Shown here: positions 46,894-57,112 of the stretch, piece after piece
Layout of the letters: each line of letters begins with the position of its first letter
Position numbering within the stretch: position 1 is the stretch's first letter
Assembly (NCBI RefSeq): GCF_014838715.1
Contig: NZ_CP061947.1
Location: 3,844,001 to 3,908,000, forward strand
Reading direction: 5' to 3'
Source: Algoriphagus sp. Y33
Lineage (GTDB): Bacteria; Bacteroidota; Bacteroidia; Cytophagales; Cyclobacteriaceae
Length of the DNA stretch: 64,000 bases
Position numbers and translations under genes: made by a program
Notes under the pieces: model-generated
What the model was told of the DNA's origin: nothing
Seen by the model: only the letters and a program-made list of their open reading frames with translations
Database searches by the model: none

Positions 46894-47516
46894 TGCTGCT
46901 AGTTGTCTCCAGTCCTGAAATGCTCGAAAATGAACCTGCGGTAATTAACCAATTATTTGCCGCAGGATTGAAGTTATTTCATTTGCGCAAACCAGAAGCC
47001 GGAGAAGGAGAGCTCAGAACTATGTTAACAGCGATTTTGGAGGAATATCGTCCGCGAGTAGTGCTTCACAGTCATCATCAGTTGGCACGAGAATTTGGCA
47101 TACATAGAATCCATTTCAAGGAATCGGATCGGATGAAACTGACAGCAAATGACTATCGGAGAATGGAAAATACGGAGTTGGTTTATTCCACCTCTGTACA
47201 TTCTCCGGAAGCGTTTCAGAGCTTGAATCAGGTATTTCGCTACGCATTCTTCGGGCCTGTTTTTGAAAGCATTTCCAAACCCGGTTACAAACCTGAAAAG
47301 TACACAAAACCTTACTTTGGAAAATGCAGGTCAGCAAAGTTGATTGGAATTGGAGGAATTACGCAAACAAACGCAGCTTCGCTCTTGGAAAAGGGATTTG
47401 ATGGAGTAGCACTTTGCGGCACAATCTGGCAAAGCGGGAATAAAGTAGACGCATTTGAAAAAATACTTAGGAATTTGGCTATCTCAAAAGTAGATGAAAG
47501 TGGGCTTGGGAAATAA
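46893..47516 (+). CDS. ThiE/TenI-family protein, probably TenI-like
   Basis: The 207-residue protein is a paralogue of the ThiE encoded later in the operon. It has FHLRKPEAGE near residue 29 and FFGPVFESISKPGYKP near 118, which match the TenI branch, and IGIGGITQTNAASLLEKGFD near 152. It lacks the GPxxxTxTK loop and LNDN motif by which true thiamin phosphate synthases bind the pyrimidine diphosphate. TenI is a thiazole tautomerase. That assignment is inferred from the motif differences. It overlaps thiC by one base. Confidence 0.82.
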
Positions 47517-47682
47517 GACTACGACTTTCATGCCTTCGGCAGACTGGCAGGTCAGTCTGACAAGCTTGGGCATTGCCAAGGAAATTATTCCTGAACTGTG
47601 GCCTCCGCGCAACCACAGTGCCCACTGCGGTTTTAAACTAGGCTTTCAGAATAACACCTACGAATTAACCTTTACAAACTGA
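47494..47682 (+). CDS. Small ORF in thi operon (62 aa), doubtful
   Basis: The ORF starts within the last codons of the TenI-like gene and encodes WQVSLTSLGIAKEIIPELWP and HSAHCGFKLGFQNNTYEL, no known family. It spans a CAGACTG-GCAGGT-CAGTCTG palindrome (47540-47559). The only 255-base gap in an otherwise tight operon is filled by this ORF and a 33-codon one (47684-47785). It may be a genuine small protein, or coding potential of an inserted repeat. Confidence 0.28.
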   Translation: MKVGLGNKTTTFMPSADWQVSLTSLGIAKEIIPELWPPRNHSAHCGFKLGFQNNTYELTFTN

Positions 47683-47771
47683 GATGAAAGAGCTATTTCA
47701 ATTGGTAAGATCAGCTGAGATCAGCGTCCTTTTCAGCACTTATCTGCGGGAACCATTACACTTTCATAAAA

Positions 47772-48524
47772 ATGCAAAACAATAGACCTTATGTATTGAC
47801 AATTGCAGGTTTTGACCCAAGCGGAGGTGCCGGATTAACGGCGGACATCAAAACGTTTGAGCAGCACAAAGTGTATGGTCTGGCTATTTGCTCGGGAATT
47901 ACCCTACAAACGGAAGACAGCTTTCTGGCTATGCGCTGGGAGAAAGTAGCGGATGTGTTGATTGCACTTGAGGTCTTATTGTCAAAGTATCCCGTCACGG
48001 TAATTAAGACAGGGATTTTGCCCAATGTGGACTATTTAGGTAAGATCGTAAGCTTTCTGAGCACACATTATCCCGGGATAAGAATTGTCGTAGACCCGGT
48101 GTTTAGAGCATCTGCAGGATTTGACTTGTTTGATTTTTCATCGAGAGAACGCTTTTACAAAAGTTTGCAAAAATGCTACCTGATTACTCCAAATCTGGAA
48201 GAAGTGAAATGGATATCAGGAGAGGAAACAGAGGAAAATGCCGCAAGCGAATTGGTAAAGTACTGCACAGTTTTCCTGAAAGGAGGACATCATATAACTA
48301 AAAAAGGCGTCGATTATTTATATGAAAACAAACAGGTCACTGAGTTTTTGCCGACAAAGGAAAGTACAAACAGCAAGCATGGGACAGGATGTGTCTTATC
48401 TGCCGCTATAGCGTCCAATCTGGCTCTGGAATTTTCTCTGGAAGAGTCGTGCCGGAGAGGAAAAGCCTATTTGGAAAAAGTTTTGAACAGTAATCACACC
48501 TTATTGGGATATCATCATGTATAG
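47772..48524 (+). CDS. thiD: Hydroxymethylpyrimidine/phosphomethylpyrimidine kinase
   Basis: ThiD phosphorylates hydroxymethylpyrimidine phosphate to the diphosphate. The 250-residue ribokinase-fold protein has LTIAGFDPSGGAGLTADIKT (about residues 8-27), the substrate-binding start of the family, VVDPVFRASAG near 112, and TNSKHGTGCVLSAAIASNLA near 195 with the anion hole and catalytic Cys/Asp region. It has no ThiE or TenA fusion. Its end overlaps thiE by eight bases. Confidence 0.95.
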   Translation: MQNNRPYVLTIAGFDPSGGAGLTADIKTFEQHKVYGLAICSGITLQTEDSFLAMRWEKVADVLIALEVLLSKYPVTVIKTGILPNVDYLGKIVSFLSTHYPGIRIVVDPVFRASAGFDLFDFSSRERFYKSLQKCYLITPNLEEVKWISGEETEENAASELVKYCTVFLKGGHHITKKGVDYLYENKQVTEFLPTKESTNSKHGTGCVLSAAIASNLALEFSLEESCRRGKAYLEKVLNSNHTLLGYHHV

Positions 48525-49146
48525 ATTTCAATTCATATCACAAGGTCAAACACCTGAAGAACACCTCAATAACTGCAAAGAGGTATTGATTGCAGGAGGC
48601 AAATGGATTCAGTTGCGCATGAAGAATTTTCCGGATGAAATTGTAGAGGAAACAGCACTGGAAATACAATCGTTGTGCGCCCAATCCGGAGCAACTTTCA
48701 TCTTGAACGACAACGTGAATCTCGCAAAAAAAATCAATGCTGATGGAGTTCATCTGGGATTGGCAGACACGGCCATTATAGAAGCGCGGTTGATATTAGG
48801 TAAGGACAAAATCATAGGCGGAACCGCCAATACAGTGGAAGATGTAGTACAAAGAATAGAAGAAGGCTGCAATTACATAGGGCTAGGTCCCTACAGATTC
48901 ACCACGACAAAAGAAAAACTGAGTCCAATACTCGGATTGGAAGGTTACAGAAGCCTGATCAACCGATTGAATGAGGAGCAAAGGAAAACGCCCATCTTGG
49001 CAATTGGTGGAATTCAGTTGGAAGACATCTCCCTCATTCTAGAGACGGGACTCAGCGGAATTGCTTTATCGGGGATTTTAGCCAACTCAATGCATAAAAA
49101 AGAAATTGTGGAACGCATTAATAAGATACTCTATGAACCCGCTTAA
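48517..49146 (+). CDS. thiE: Thiamin phosphate synthase ThiE
   Basis: ThiE couples pyrimidine diphosphate to thiazole phosphate to make thiamin phosphate. The 209-residue TIM-barrel has IQLRMKN (about residue 32), [20 protein letters not shown] (66-85) and [19 protein letters not shown] (about 120-138), which hold the catalytic and diphosphate-binding residues. All the motifs missing from the paralogue at 46893 are present here, so this is the synthase. It overlaps thiG by 14 bases. Confidence 0.95.
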   Translation: MYRFQFISQGQTPEEHLNNCKEVLIAGGKWIQLRMKNFPDEIVEETALEIQSLCAQSGATFILNDNVNLAKKINADGVHLGLADTAIIEARLILGKDKIIGGTANTVEDVVQRIEEGCNYIGLGPYRFTTTKEKLSPILGLEGYRSLINRLNEEQRKTPILAIGGIQLEDISLILETGLSGIALSGILANSMHKKEIVERINKILYEPA

Positions 49147-49900
49147 AATCGCAGACAAGGAATTTAACTCACGCCTTTTTTTGGGAACGGGAAAGTTTGG
49201 TTCACCTTTAGAAATGCAGAATGCCATTATCAATTCAGGTTCTGAACTGGTAACAGTAGCACTGAAAAGAATTGATTTGGAAACCGATACTGACTCGATT
49301 TTGGGTCATTTACCCAAGTCTGTCAATTTACTGCCCAACACTTCCGGCGCACGAAATGCGAAAGAAGCTATTTTTGCGGCTCAGTTGGCCCGGGAAGCAT
49401 TGGAGACGAATTGGCTGAAACTGGAAATTCATCCTGATCCAAAATACTTGCTGCCCGACCCGATAGAAACCTTGAAAGCAACGGAAGAATTGGCGAAACT
49501 GGGCTTTATTGTACTTCCTTACATACATGCTGACCCGGTTTTATGCAAGCTATTGGAAGATGCAGGCACTGCGGCAGTGATGCCTTTAGGTTCGCCGATT
49601 GGCACCAATAAAGGACTTAGAACAATAGATTTTCTGGAAATCATAATCGGGCAAAGTCGGGTTCCCGTGATTGTGGATGCAGGAATCGGAGCTCCCTCTG
49701 ATGCAGCCAAAGCCATGGAGCTGGGTGTGGATGCCGTTCTGGTAAACACTGCAATCGCAGTAGCGGGAAATCCGACAGACATGGCCGCAGCTTTCAAAAT
49801 GGCGGTAATTGCGGGCCGATTGGCCTATGAATCGAAATTGGGAAAGATCCAATCTTCAGCGATTGCATCAAGCCCCTTAACGTCTTTTTTGAATGGGTAG
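49133..49900 (+). CDS. thiG: Thiazole synthase ThiG
   Basis: ThiG builds the thiazole phosphate ring from deoxyxylulose phosphate, ThiS-bound sulfur and dehydroglycine. The 255-residue barrel begins [20 protein letters not shown] and has the catalytic Lys region [16 protein letters not shown] near 97-112, [14 protein letters not shown] near 150 and [20 protein letters not shown] near 184. The ATG at 49133 is inside thiE, replacing a GTG nine codons upstream. It overlaps thiH by eight bases. Confidence 0.96.
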   Translation: MNPLKIADKEFNSRLFLGTGKFGSPLEMQNAIINSGSELVTVALKRIDLETDTDSILGHLPKSVNLLPNTSGARNAKEAIFAAQLAREALETNWLKLEIHPDPKYLLPDPIETLKATEELAKLGFIVLPYIHADPVLCKLLEDAGTAAVMPLGSPIGTNKGLRTIDFLEIIIGQSRVPVIVDAGIGAPSDAAKAMELGVDAVLVNTAIAVAGNPTDMAAAFKMAVIAGRLAYESKLGKIQSSAIASSPLTSFLNG

Positions 49901-51017
49901 CTTTGTAGACATATTCAACTCCCTCTCTTGGGATGAGGTGAAGGAATCGATTTATTCCAAGACAGAGAAAGATGTGCTTCACGCTTTGCACGCTTCGAAA
50001 TTATCGTTGGAAGATTTTAAGGCATTGGTCTCCCCTGCTGCAGAACCTTATTTGGAGCAGATGGCAGCCAAATCGAGTGCACTGACACAGAAGCGTTATG
50101 GAAAAACGATACAGCTCTATGCCCCCATGTATTTGAGCAACGAGTGCAATAATATCTGCACCTACTGCGGATTCAGTCTGACCAATAAAGTGAAACGCAA
50201 GACCCTCTCCGATGATGAAATCAAAAAGGAAATTGAAGCGATAAAGAAAGAGGGATTTAACCATATCCTACTGGTCACGGGTGAGGCGAACCATACGGTA
50301 AACATCAATTATTTCTTACAAGCGATCAAGCTTATCAAGCCCAATTTTGCCAATATTTCGATAGAATTTCAGCCCTTAAGTGTGGAAGAATACAGACAAG
50401 CACACGATTCCGGTGTTTACTCCGTGTTGGTTTATCAGGAAACGTATCATAAGGAAGTATACAAAAATTACCACACGAAAGGAAAAAAATCGAATTTCGA
50501 TTACCGCTTGGAGACACCCGATAGAATCGGCGAGGCGGAAATTCACAAAATCGGATTGGGGGTATTATTAGGATTGGAAGATTGGCGGGTTGATTCCTTT
50601 TACTGTGCCGCTCATTTGGATTACCTGGAAAAGAAATTCTGGAAAACAAAATACTCGATTTCCTTCCCGAGAATGCGTCCTGCTGAGGGAATTATTGAAC
50701 CCAACGTGATCGTAACAGACAGACACTTGGTGCAATTACTGACGGCTTACCGCCTATTCAACGAGGATGTGGAACTGTCAATTTCTACCAGAGAATCGGA
50801 GCACTTCAGGAATAATATTATTCCACTTGGAGTCACGTCCATGAGTGCCGGATCAAAAACAAATCCTGGGGGTTACTCCGTAGAACCTGAATCTCTGGAG
50901 CAGTTTGAGATTTCCGATGATCGTCCGGTTCAGGAGATAGTGGAATTGATCAAAGCCAGGGGATACGAGGCCGTTCATAAAGACTGGGACCGAAAATTCA
51001 GTGAACACTATGCTTAG
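49893..51017 (+). CDS. thiH: 2-iminoacetate synthase ThiH
   Basis: ThiH is a radical SAM tyrosine lyase that supplies dehydroglycine to ThiG, the anaerobic-style alternative to the oxidase ThiO. The 374-residue protein has the cluster motif CNNICTYC (CX3CX2C, about residues 86-93) and family segments [12 protein letters not shown] near 130 and [10 protein letters not shown] near 254. The C-terminus ends [15 protein letters not shown] at 49893 overlaps the thiG stop. Confidence 0.96.
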   Translation: MGSFVDIFNSLSWDEVKESIYSKTEKDVLHALHASKLSLEDFKALVSPAAEPYLEQMAAKSSALTQKRYGKTIQLYAPMYLSNECNNICTYCGFSLTNKVKRKTLSDDEIKKEIEAIKKEGFNHILLVTGEANHTVNINYFLQAIKLIKPNFANISIEFQPLSVEEYRQAHDSGVYSVLVYQETYHKEVYKNYHTKGKKSNFDYRLETPDRIGEAEIHKIGLGVLLGLEDWRVDSFYCAAHLDYLEKKFWKTKYSISFPRMRPAEGIIEPNVIVTDRHLVQLLTAYRLFNEDVELSISTRESEHFRNNIIPLGVTSMSAGSKTNPGGYSVEPESLEQFEISDDRPVQEIVELIKARGYEAVHKDWDRKFSEHYA

Positions 51018-51720
51018 CAGAGAAGAATTCAATCGCTACAATAAACAAGTGATGCTGGAGGATGTGGGCTTGGCTGGGCAAACAATGCTGAAAGAAGCAA
51101 AGATACTTGTCATCGGTGCCGGAGGTTTGGGTGCACCACTACTTCAGTACTTAACTTCGATGGGAGTAGGAACCCTAGGAATTGTTGATTTTGATGTAGT
51201 TGAAATATCAAATCTCCACCGTCAGATTTTATTTTCGCCTGAAGATGCCGGACGGTTAAAAGTGGATGTCACTAAGGAAAAATTAGTAAAACAAAATCCC
51301 TATGTATCTATAACTACCTATCCCGAATTGCTGTCGGAAGAAAATGCCAAGCAAATTTTTAGTGATTACGACTTCATCGTGGATGGCTGTGACAATTTTC
51401 TGACACGATACATTGTAAACGACACCTGCGTGAAGATGGGAAAACCCTTGGTTTATGGCAGTATCTTAGGGTATCAGGGGCAAGTAGCGGTATTTAATTA
51501 TAAAGGGGGCAAGCACTTACGGGATTTATTCCCCGAACCGCCAAATGCTGAAGATGTGCCGAGCTGCTCGGAAAATGGTGTGATGGGCTATGTACCGGGA
51601 ATTGTGGGATTGTATATGTGTGATTTTGTGACTCAGTTGATCATGGGACAATTTGAACAAGTCAACACCTTGCTTCTGATAGATTTGAAAACGATAGGAA
51701 TGAGACAGATTCGATTTTAA
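51010..51720 (+). CDS. thiF: HesA/MoeB/ThiF family adenylyltransferase
   Basis: ThiF adenylates the C-terminus of ThiS. The 236-residue protein is the E1-like fold: LVIGAGGLGAPLLQYL near residue 34 binds ATP, VDFDVVEISNLHRQILF near 60 has the catalytic Asp and Arg, and VDGCDNFLTRY near 127 closes the site. Unlike MoeB-rhodanese fusions it has no C-terminal rhodanese, and no CxxC zinc pairs are obvious. Operon position with ThiS fixes the role better than sequence. ATG at 51010 overlaps the thiH stop. Confidence 0.9.
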   Translation: MLSREEFNRYNKQVMLEDVGLAGQTMLKEAKILVIGAGGLGAPLLQYLTSMGVGTLGIVDFDVVEISNLHRQILFSPEDAGRLKVDVTKEKLVKQNPYVSITTYPELLSEENAKQIFSDYDFIVDGCDNFLTRYIVNDTCVKMGKPLVYGSILGYQGQVAVFNYKGGKHLRDLFPEPPNAEDVPSCSENGVMGYVPGIVGLYMCDFVTQLIMGQFEQVNTLLLIDLKTIGMRQIRF

Positions 51721-51815
51721 CTCAAGATGGCAATCGATTTGAAGAGGCCTTTGAGTGGCATACAGGATGAATAATTGCTTGCTCTGAAATCACCAGGGTA
51801 ACTACCCCACAAAAA

Positions 51816-51842
51816 AGCCCTCTCCTGAATCGGAAAAGGGCT
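51816..51842 (-). terminator. Terminator between thi operon and amidase gene
   Basis: AGCCCT...AGGGCT is followed on the minus strand by TTTTTTGTGG, 26 bases after the amidase stop. It may also end the thi operon, which it follows by 95 bases. Confidence 0.78.
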
Positions 51843-51867
51843 ACATTATTACTTAAAAAGCCGGAAA

Positions 51868-52668
51868 TTAGTTGGCTTCGATAGATTCCTTATAATCCCG
51901 GATAGATCTATAGATGGCAGATGCCATGTATTCTTTGCCTTCTTGGCTCATTAAGAATTTCTCCTCGGTGGTATTGGACAGAAAACCCAACTCCACCAAA
52001 ACAGAAGGCATGGATGGAGTCCAGAGAACGTAGAACGGCCCCTGTTTAACTCCCCTGCTTTTACGGCCCACCCGACTTCTAAACTGGGTCTCGATATTAT
52101 CAGCAAGAGATACTGAGTTTTCGAAATGAACTTTTGACATCAAATTGAACATCATGTAGGATTCTGGAGAAGACGGATCGAATCCTTCGTAGTTTTCTTG
52201 GTAATTATCCTCCAAGAGAATAACCGAGTTTTCCCGCTTTACAATATCAAAGTTGGACTCAAAATGCTTGGTTCCCATGACAAATGTTTCGGTACCATAA
52301 GCGGTTTTATTTGCAGCAGAATTCGAATGAATAGAAACAAAAAGATCTGCTTTGTTTTTATTTGCAATCATTGGCCGATCTTTTAGCGTTGGAAAGCTGT
52401 CGTCTTTTCTGGTATATACCACTTCTACATCCGGCAGATTTTCCTTAATGTATTTTCCAACTAACAGAGTTACAGCTAGATTAATGTCTTTTTCCTTAGA
52501 TCTTGAACCTAAATTCCCCGGATCTCTACCACCGTGTCCTGCATCAAGAACAATTTTTTTCATCCGAAACTTCGGCATCATTGTTTCGTTGGTGATGAAT
52601 CCGCCGAATACAAAGGGAATGCATAAAATCAGACTAAGAAGAATTTTTTTGTTTTTGGACCGTTCCAT
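51868..52668 (-). CDS. N-acetylmuramoyl-L-alanine amidase
   Basis: The 266-residue protein is an Amidase_3 (AmiC-type) zinc enzyme that cleaves peptide stems from peptidoglycan. It has an N-terminal membrane or signal segment (KILLSLILCIPFVFGGFI, about residues 7-25), VLDAGHGGRDPGNLG near 41 with the first zinc His, LFVSIHSNSA near 108 with the second, and VLVELGFLSNTTEE near 232 with the catalytic Glu. ATG at 52668 is chosen over a TTG 13 codons upstream. It is divergent from lptD, a common Bacteroidota arrangement. Confidence 0.93.
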   Translation of the reverse strand: MERSKNKKILLSLILCIPFVFGGFITNETMMPKFRMKKIVLDAGHGGRDPGNLGSRSKEKDINLAVTLLVGKYIKENLPDVEVVYTRKDDSFPTLKDRPMIANKNKADLFVSIHSNSAANKTAYGTETFVMGTKHFESNFDIVKRENSVILLEDNYQENYEGFDPSSPESYMMFNLMSKVHFENSVSLADNIETQFRSRVGRKSRGVKQGPFYVLWTPSMPSVLVELGFLSNTTEEKFLMSQEGKEYMASAIYRSIRDYKESIEAN

Positions 52669-52729
52669 GAGGGCAATAAAATTAACTTTACACGAAATTT
52701 CACTCAAATTAAATAAAGCGTAAGCAACA

Positions 52730-55465
52730 GTGCAGGGATTCAGGCTCTTTTTATTTTGTTTTTTGGTGCTGTTGGTTGTTCCGATGGTGGCGACTGCTCA
52801 AAACCCTGTCCGTCCTCCCCGAGAAAAGCCTATAATTCTCCCGGATACGCTGATGTCTCCTTCGCAACAATTGATAGCCTTGGATACTATCCCAAACCCT
52901 ACTGATTCGCTAGCGGTATCTGACTCGACAAAAATGATGCCCAGGAGTGATATTTCTACAGATATTACTTATTACGGTGAAGATAGTATTGTTTCTGATT
53001 TCACACAGAACAAAGTGTACCTCTACAACCAAGCATGGTTTGAGTATGGCACTATGAGGCTGGAGGCAGATCTAATCGTTATTGACTGGAAAAACTCCGA
53101 GCTATATGCTTCCGGGGTCACTGATAGCTTGGGAAATGTGACAGGAAATCCATTCTTCAAGGATGGCCCTTCTTCTTATGAAATCCGCAAGGAAATGCGG
53201 TATAATTTCAAAACACAGAAAGCCATAATCAAAGATGTGGTCACAGAGCAGCAAGATGGTATTCTTCGGGGCGAAACCATTAAAAAAACCCAAGACGGCA
53301 GCATCTATATGGATCATGGCTACTATACCACCTGTAAACTTACTACACCACACTGGCATATTTCTTCCAATAAAATCAAGTCCGTCGAAGGCGGACAGGT
53401 GGTCTCAGGACCTTTCAATCTTTATTTCAATGGCATTCCCACACCTCTAGGTTTACCGTTCGGAATCATCCCCAATACACCTGAGGAAAAAGCGTCAGGA
53501 TTGATCTTTCCCTCTTACGGCCAAGAGCAAAAAAGAGGACTATACCTTCGTGATTTAGGCTATTATTTTGCCATCAGTGATTATATCCATGCACGTGTAA
53601 CAGGAGATGTTTTCTCCAACGGAGGATGGGGACTCAAATCACAGGCGGCCTACAAAAAGCGTTATAGATTTGGAGGTTCTTTCAATATTGATTTTCAAAA
53701 ATTCAGGTCTCCGGAGACAGAGCTGAATCCGGTAGACTATAATACGTTCCGAATCCAGTGGTCGCACAACCCGGAATCACGCGGAAATAGTAGATTCTCT
53801 GCTTCTGTCAATGCCGGATCCACCAGTTATTTCAACAACATAGTCAACCCGAATAATTTTGCGAATAACGTCACTGCAGACTTGTCTTCGAATATCAACT
53901 ATAGCAAAACATTCACTGGCACTCCGTTCTCCTTTGGAGCAAGTATGCGACACTCCCAAAGTGTGCAGACAGGAGAGGTGCAGCTCAGTTTGCCGACAAT
54001 GAGCCTAAACATGAATAGGCAAAGTCCATTTAAGAATGTAAAATTCGAACCACTGAAAACCCTGAATGTGGCGTATAATTTTGACCTTCAAAACTCAGTC
54101 ACAAACAAGGTCACACAGGAGTTTGGTGTAGACCCTGACTTAGTAGACAATACTGACGCTCCGGATTTGGTTCCGTTCACACCATCCAACTTTGGCTATC
54201 TATTACAAAATGCCACCAATGGGGCGAGAAATAGAATCCCTGTAAGTTCTAACTTCAAACTGTTCAAATACTTTACAGGAACAGCTTCCGCCAGTTTAAC
54301 TGAGCTATGGTATCTCAAAAGGATCAATTATTTCTACAATCCTGAAGAACAGCGGGTGGATAAAATTCTGGAAGACGGATTTAACCGCGTGACATTTTAT
54401 TCTACTTCTTTCAGTATGAACACCAACATCTATGGTTTTTTCAATTTCAAAAAGGGGAAGATCCAAACTATACGCCAGCACATACAACCCTCTCTAAGCT
54501 TTAACTATTCACCGGATTTCTCAACATCCTCATTCGGCTATTATCAAGAGGTACAGATCAATGATGAAGGAGATACTCGTTTGATGTCGAGACACCAAGG
54601 CTTCTCCTATAGCGGGGCTCCATTGGGGGAAAGCAGAGCTATGAGTTTCAGTATCCGTAGCGTCTTGGAAGCAAAAATTCTCGACAAAAATGATTCTACC
54701 GGAGAAAATTCCACCAAGAAAATCCCACTCTTGGAAAATATCGATTTGAATTCCAGCTACAATTTTGCCGCCGATTCTTTTAACCTTGCACCGATACGGA
54801 TCAGTGCACGGACCAGCTTTTTCAACAGAAAATTATCCGTTAACATGAGTTCTACACTGGATCCTTACGCTACGGGAGCCTACACCAATACAAGCGGAAC
54901 AGAAACAACCAGATCGATCAATAAATTCGCTTGGAAAAACGGACAAGGACTGGGGACTATCAGAAGTGCTTCACTGAATATGAATGCCTCCATAAATCCC
55001 AACAGCGCACAAAACCAAGGAGAGGTAAGAGACGAGCTCACCAATCAATTTATGCAGCAGGGCGGAGTAATGAATGAGTTTGTGGAAAGTGAAATTAATA
55101 GAATTGCTACCGATCCCAGCCAATACATCGACTGGAACATCCCCTGGAACGTCTCATTCGGTTATGTGCTTTCTTACAGCAACCCCGTATCCGGAAGTCA
55201 AAACATCACCCAAACAGTCAGTATGAACGGGGATTTTTCCCTATCAGAAAAGTGGAAAATCAATTTCAATACAGGTTTCGATGCACAAACGAAAAAGCTC
55301 ACCCAGACGATGATCGGTATCGCCAGAGATCTTCATTGCTGGCAGATGAATGTCAATTGGGTTCCTTTTGGTGCATTCACTTCTTATAATATTGATATAC
55401 GTGTGAAATCAACTATTCTTCAGGATCTTAAAGTATCCAGGAGAAGATCGTTTTTCGACAACTAA
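52730..55465 (+). CDS. lptD: LPS-assembly outer-membrane protein LptD-like
   Basis: LptD inserts lipopolysaccharide into the outer leaflet of the outer membrane. This 911-residue protein has a signal peptide (LVVPMVATAQ), an N-terminal OstA/LptA-like jellyroll (about residues 80-230; LEADLIVIDWKNSELYASG) and a long beta-barrel to the C-terminus, which ends in aromatic strands and a basic tail. The start is GTG at 52730; no ATG is near. It shares a 61-base promoter region with the divergent amidase gene, so both envelope genes may be regulated together. Confidence 0.9.
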   Translation: MQGFRLFLFCFLVLLVVPMVATAQNPVRPPREKPIILPDTLMSPSQQLIALDTIPNPTDSLAVSDSTKMMPRSDISTDITYYGEDSIVSDFTQNKVYLYNQAWFEYGTMRLEADLIVIDWKNSELYASGVTDSLGNVTGNPFFKDGPSSYEIRKEMRYNFKTQKAIIKDVVTEQQDGILRGETIKKTQDGSIYMDHGYYTTCKLTTPHWHISSNKIKSVEGGQVVSGPFNLYFNGIPTPLGLPFGIIPNTPEEKASGLIFPSYGQEQKRGLYLRDLGYYFAISDYIHARVTGDVFSNGGWGLKSQAAYKKRYRFGGSFNIDFQKFRSPETELNPVDYNTFRIQWSHNPESRGNSRFSASVNAGSTSYFNNIVNPNNFANNVTADLSSNINYSKTFTGTPFSFGASMRHSQSVQTGEVQLSLPTMSLNMNRQSPFKNVKFEPLKTLNVAYNFDLQNSVTNKVTQEFGVDPDLVDNTDAPDLVPFTPSNFGYLLQNATNGARNRIPVSSNFKLFKYFTGTASASLTELWYLKRINYFYNPEEQRVDKILEDGFNRVTFYSTSFSMNTNIYGFFNFKKGKIQTIRQHIQPSLSFNYSPDFSTSSFGYYQEVQINDEGDTRLMSRHQGFSYSGAPLGESRAMSFSIRSVLEAKILDKNDSTGENSTKKIPLLENIDLNSSYNFAADSFNLAPIRISARTSFFNRKLSVNMSSTLDPYATGAYTNTSGTETTRSINKFAWKNGQGLGTIRSASLNMNASINPNSAQNQGEVRDELTNQFMQQGGVMNEFVESEINRIATDPSQYIDWNIPWNVSFGYVLSYSNPVSGSQNITQTVSMNGDFSLSEKWKINFNTGFDAQTKKLTQTMIGIARDLHCWQMNVNWVPFGAFTSYNIDIRVKSTILQDLKVSRRRSFFDN

Positions 55466-55713
55466 TCACGATTTCAGGTTTTTGAATTCGGATTGAGGAT
55501 TTTTTGTACCAGGCTTTAAGTATGGTTTGATTTTGTTGTTTTGATTGTGGAGATAAAAATTGATAAAAGGAAAAATAGAAGTGTAAGAAATGTGAAAGAC
55601 TATACTAAAATAAGCTTATAGACAGTTTTTTTTCAATCCATAAATTACCATTCTTGTTTGAGGTAAGTATGGGCTTCGCAAACCCGAAATCCCAAATCCA
55701 TAATCCGAAATCT

Positions 55714-56928
55714 CTAAACTCTAGACCTGCTTATAGGCATAGTCATACATCTCGGCCCCCCCAGACCACGGGACAGCTCAGAGGATGGGATTTCCAATAC
55801 CTCTACTCCCATATTTCGCAAAGCCCGATTCGTGTGAATATTTCTGTTATAAGAGATTACCCTTCGTGGACCAATTGCAAAGACATTTGCACCGTCAAAC
55901 CACTGCTCACGCATGGCATAATCAGGATTGCCGGCGGCAGTGTGCAGGATCTCCAGGTGCGGAATCTCCCGCTCCAGAACGGTAAGCAGTGATTCTTTCA
56001 AAACCTCCCGTTTGATATGGACTTTATCATCTTTGATCTCTTTCAGCGTATACAGCGATGTCTGCAACACCGCATTCATAGCATCGGGATAGGTCAGTAC
56101 CAGATTCTCATCCAAAATCGTAAATACCGTATCCAAGTGCATAAACTGGCGCTTTTGAGGTAGGTGAACCTCATACACCCGCTCTACTGTTCCTTCGGAA
56201 AGCATTGCTTTGGCAGCATGATAGATAGCCTTTTCATCAGTCCGTTCCGAATTCCCTATTGCTACCGCCTTATGGGATAAAATTATCACATCACCACCTT
56301 CTATACTTGGTGGATTATCATGGCCAAGTACTGGATAAAGTTGATTGATATTATCCTTGAAATCAAGGTGATTTTCAAAAATAGTCCGAAGCAAATCCGC
56401 CTCCCGCTGCCTGCCTTCCATCCGCATACTTGAAAAAATAATACCACCCGGAGTCAAAGCCATAGGATCACGCTGAAAGTATAAATTGGGACAAGGCGAT
56501 ATCACAAAGGCAAACTCCATTAGCTCACCCACATCCAGTTTCGGTAGTTTTCTCCGGAGTTCGTGAACCTTAAGCCCAGCAGTCAAAATCCCCGCACACT
56601 CAGCCGTAGAATACCGCTCCAGAATATCTTCTGCCAAATGAACCATCCCTGATCTTTTCAGTGACTCCCTCATCAATTGAAGCAAAATACGATGATCATA
56701 CAATACCCGGATAAGCAACTCCCTCAACTGATAGACCTTTGCCCCTGTGGATTCCTTGATCAAGTTGGAAAAAGCATCATGCTCCCGCTGCAAAGCTTCG
56801 AGATAAGGAACATCATCAAACAATAAAAACTCCTTGTTATAAGGAGTAAGTCTGTCTATTTCCTTTCCCGGCCTATGCATCAAAACAGCTTTGAGCGTAC
56901 CGAATTCCGAATTAAGTCTTAGATTCAT
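55714..56928 (-). CDS. arcA: Arginine deiminase
   Basis: This enzyme converts arginine to citrulline and ammonia. The 404-residue protein has NLRLNSEFGTLKAVLMHRPG at the N-terminus, FQRDPMALTPGGIIFSSM near 155, EGGDVIILS near 215 with a catalytic Glu/Asp, HLDTVFTIL near 272, and the nucleophile Cys in GGPRCMTMPI near 395. All four catalytic positions of the guanidino-modifying superfamily are covered. No arcB, arcC or arcD follows, so it may serve arginine breakdown or pH control rather than a full ADI pathway. ATG at 56928 follows a GTG. Confidence 0.92.
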   Translation of the reverse strand: MNLRLNSEFGTLKAVLMHRPGKEIDRLTPYNKEFLLFDDVPYLEALQREHDAFSNLIKESTGAKVYQLRELLIRVLYDHRILLQLMRESLKRSGMVHLAEDILERYSTAECAGILTAGLKVHELRRKLPKLDVGELMEFAFVISPCPNLYFQRDPMALTPGGIIFSSMRMEGRQREADLLRTIFENHLDFKDNINQLYPVLGHDNPPSIEGGDVIILSHKAVAIGNSERTDEKAIYHAAKAMLSEGTVERVYEVHLPQKRQFMHLDTVFTILDENLVLTYPDAMNAVLQTSLYTLKEIKDDKVHIKREVLKESLLTVLEREIPHLEILHTAAGNPDYAMREQWFDGANVFAIGPRRVISYNRNIHTNRALRNMGVEVLEIPSSELSRGLGGPRCMTMPISRSRV

Positions 56929-57112
56929 CACGTTAACACTTTATCATCTATTTTAACGAATAATTACCATATCCCAATAAAATATCTAGTTTTATTGATG
57001 AAAATGAAAAAAAAGCGTAGCCTTAGCTATAAATTCCTCCCATTGAAATCCCATTGAAACTGAATTGAGGCACCATTGTTGATTGGTTTCAAAAACACTC
57101 AAGTCGTTTCCA

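Noticed and set aside
55680..55712. Short AATCC(R)AAAT-like direct repeats after lptD
   Set aside because: Only two or three imperfect units over about 30 bases; too little to call a repeat array.
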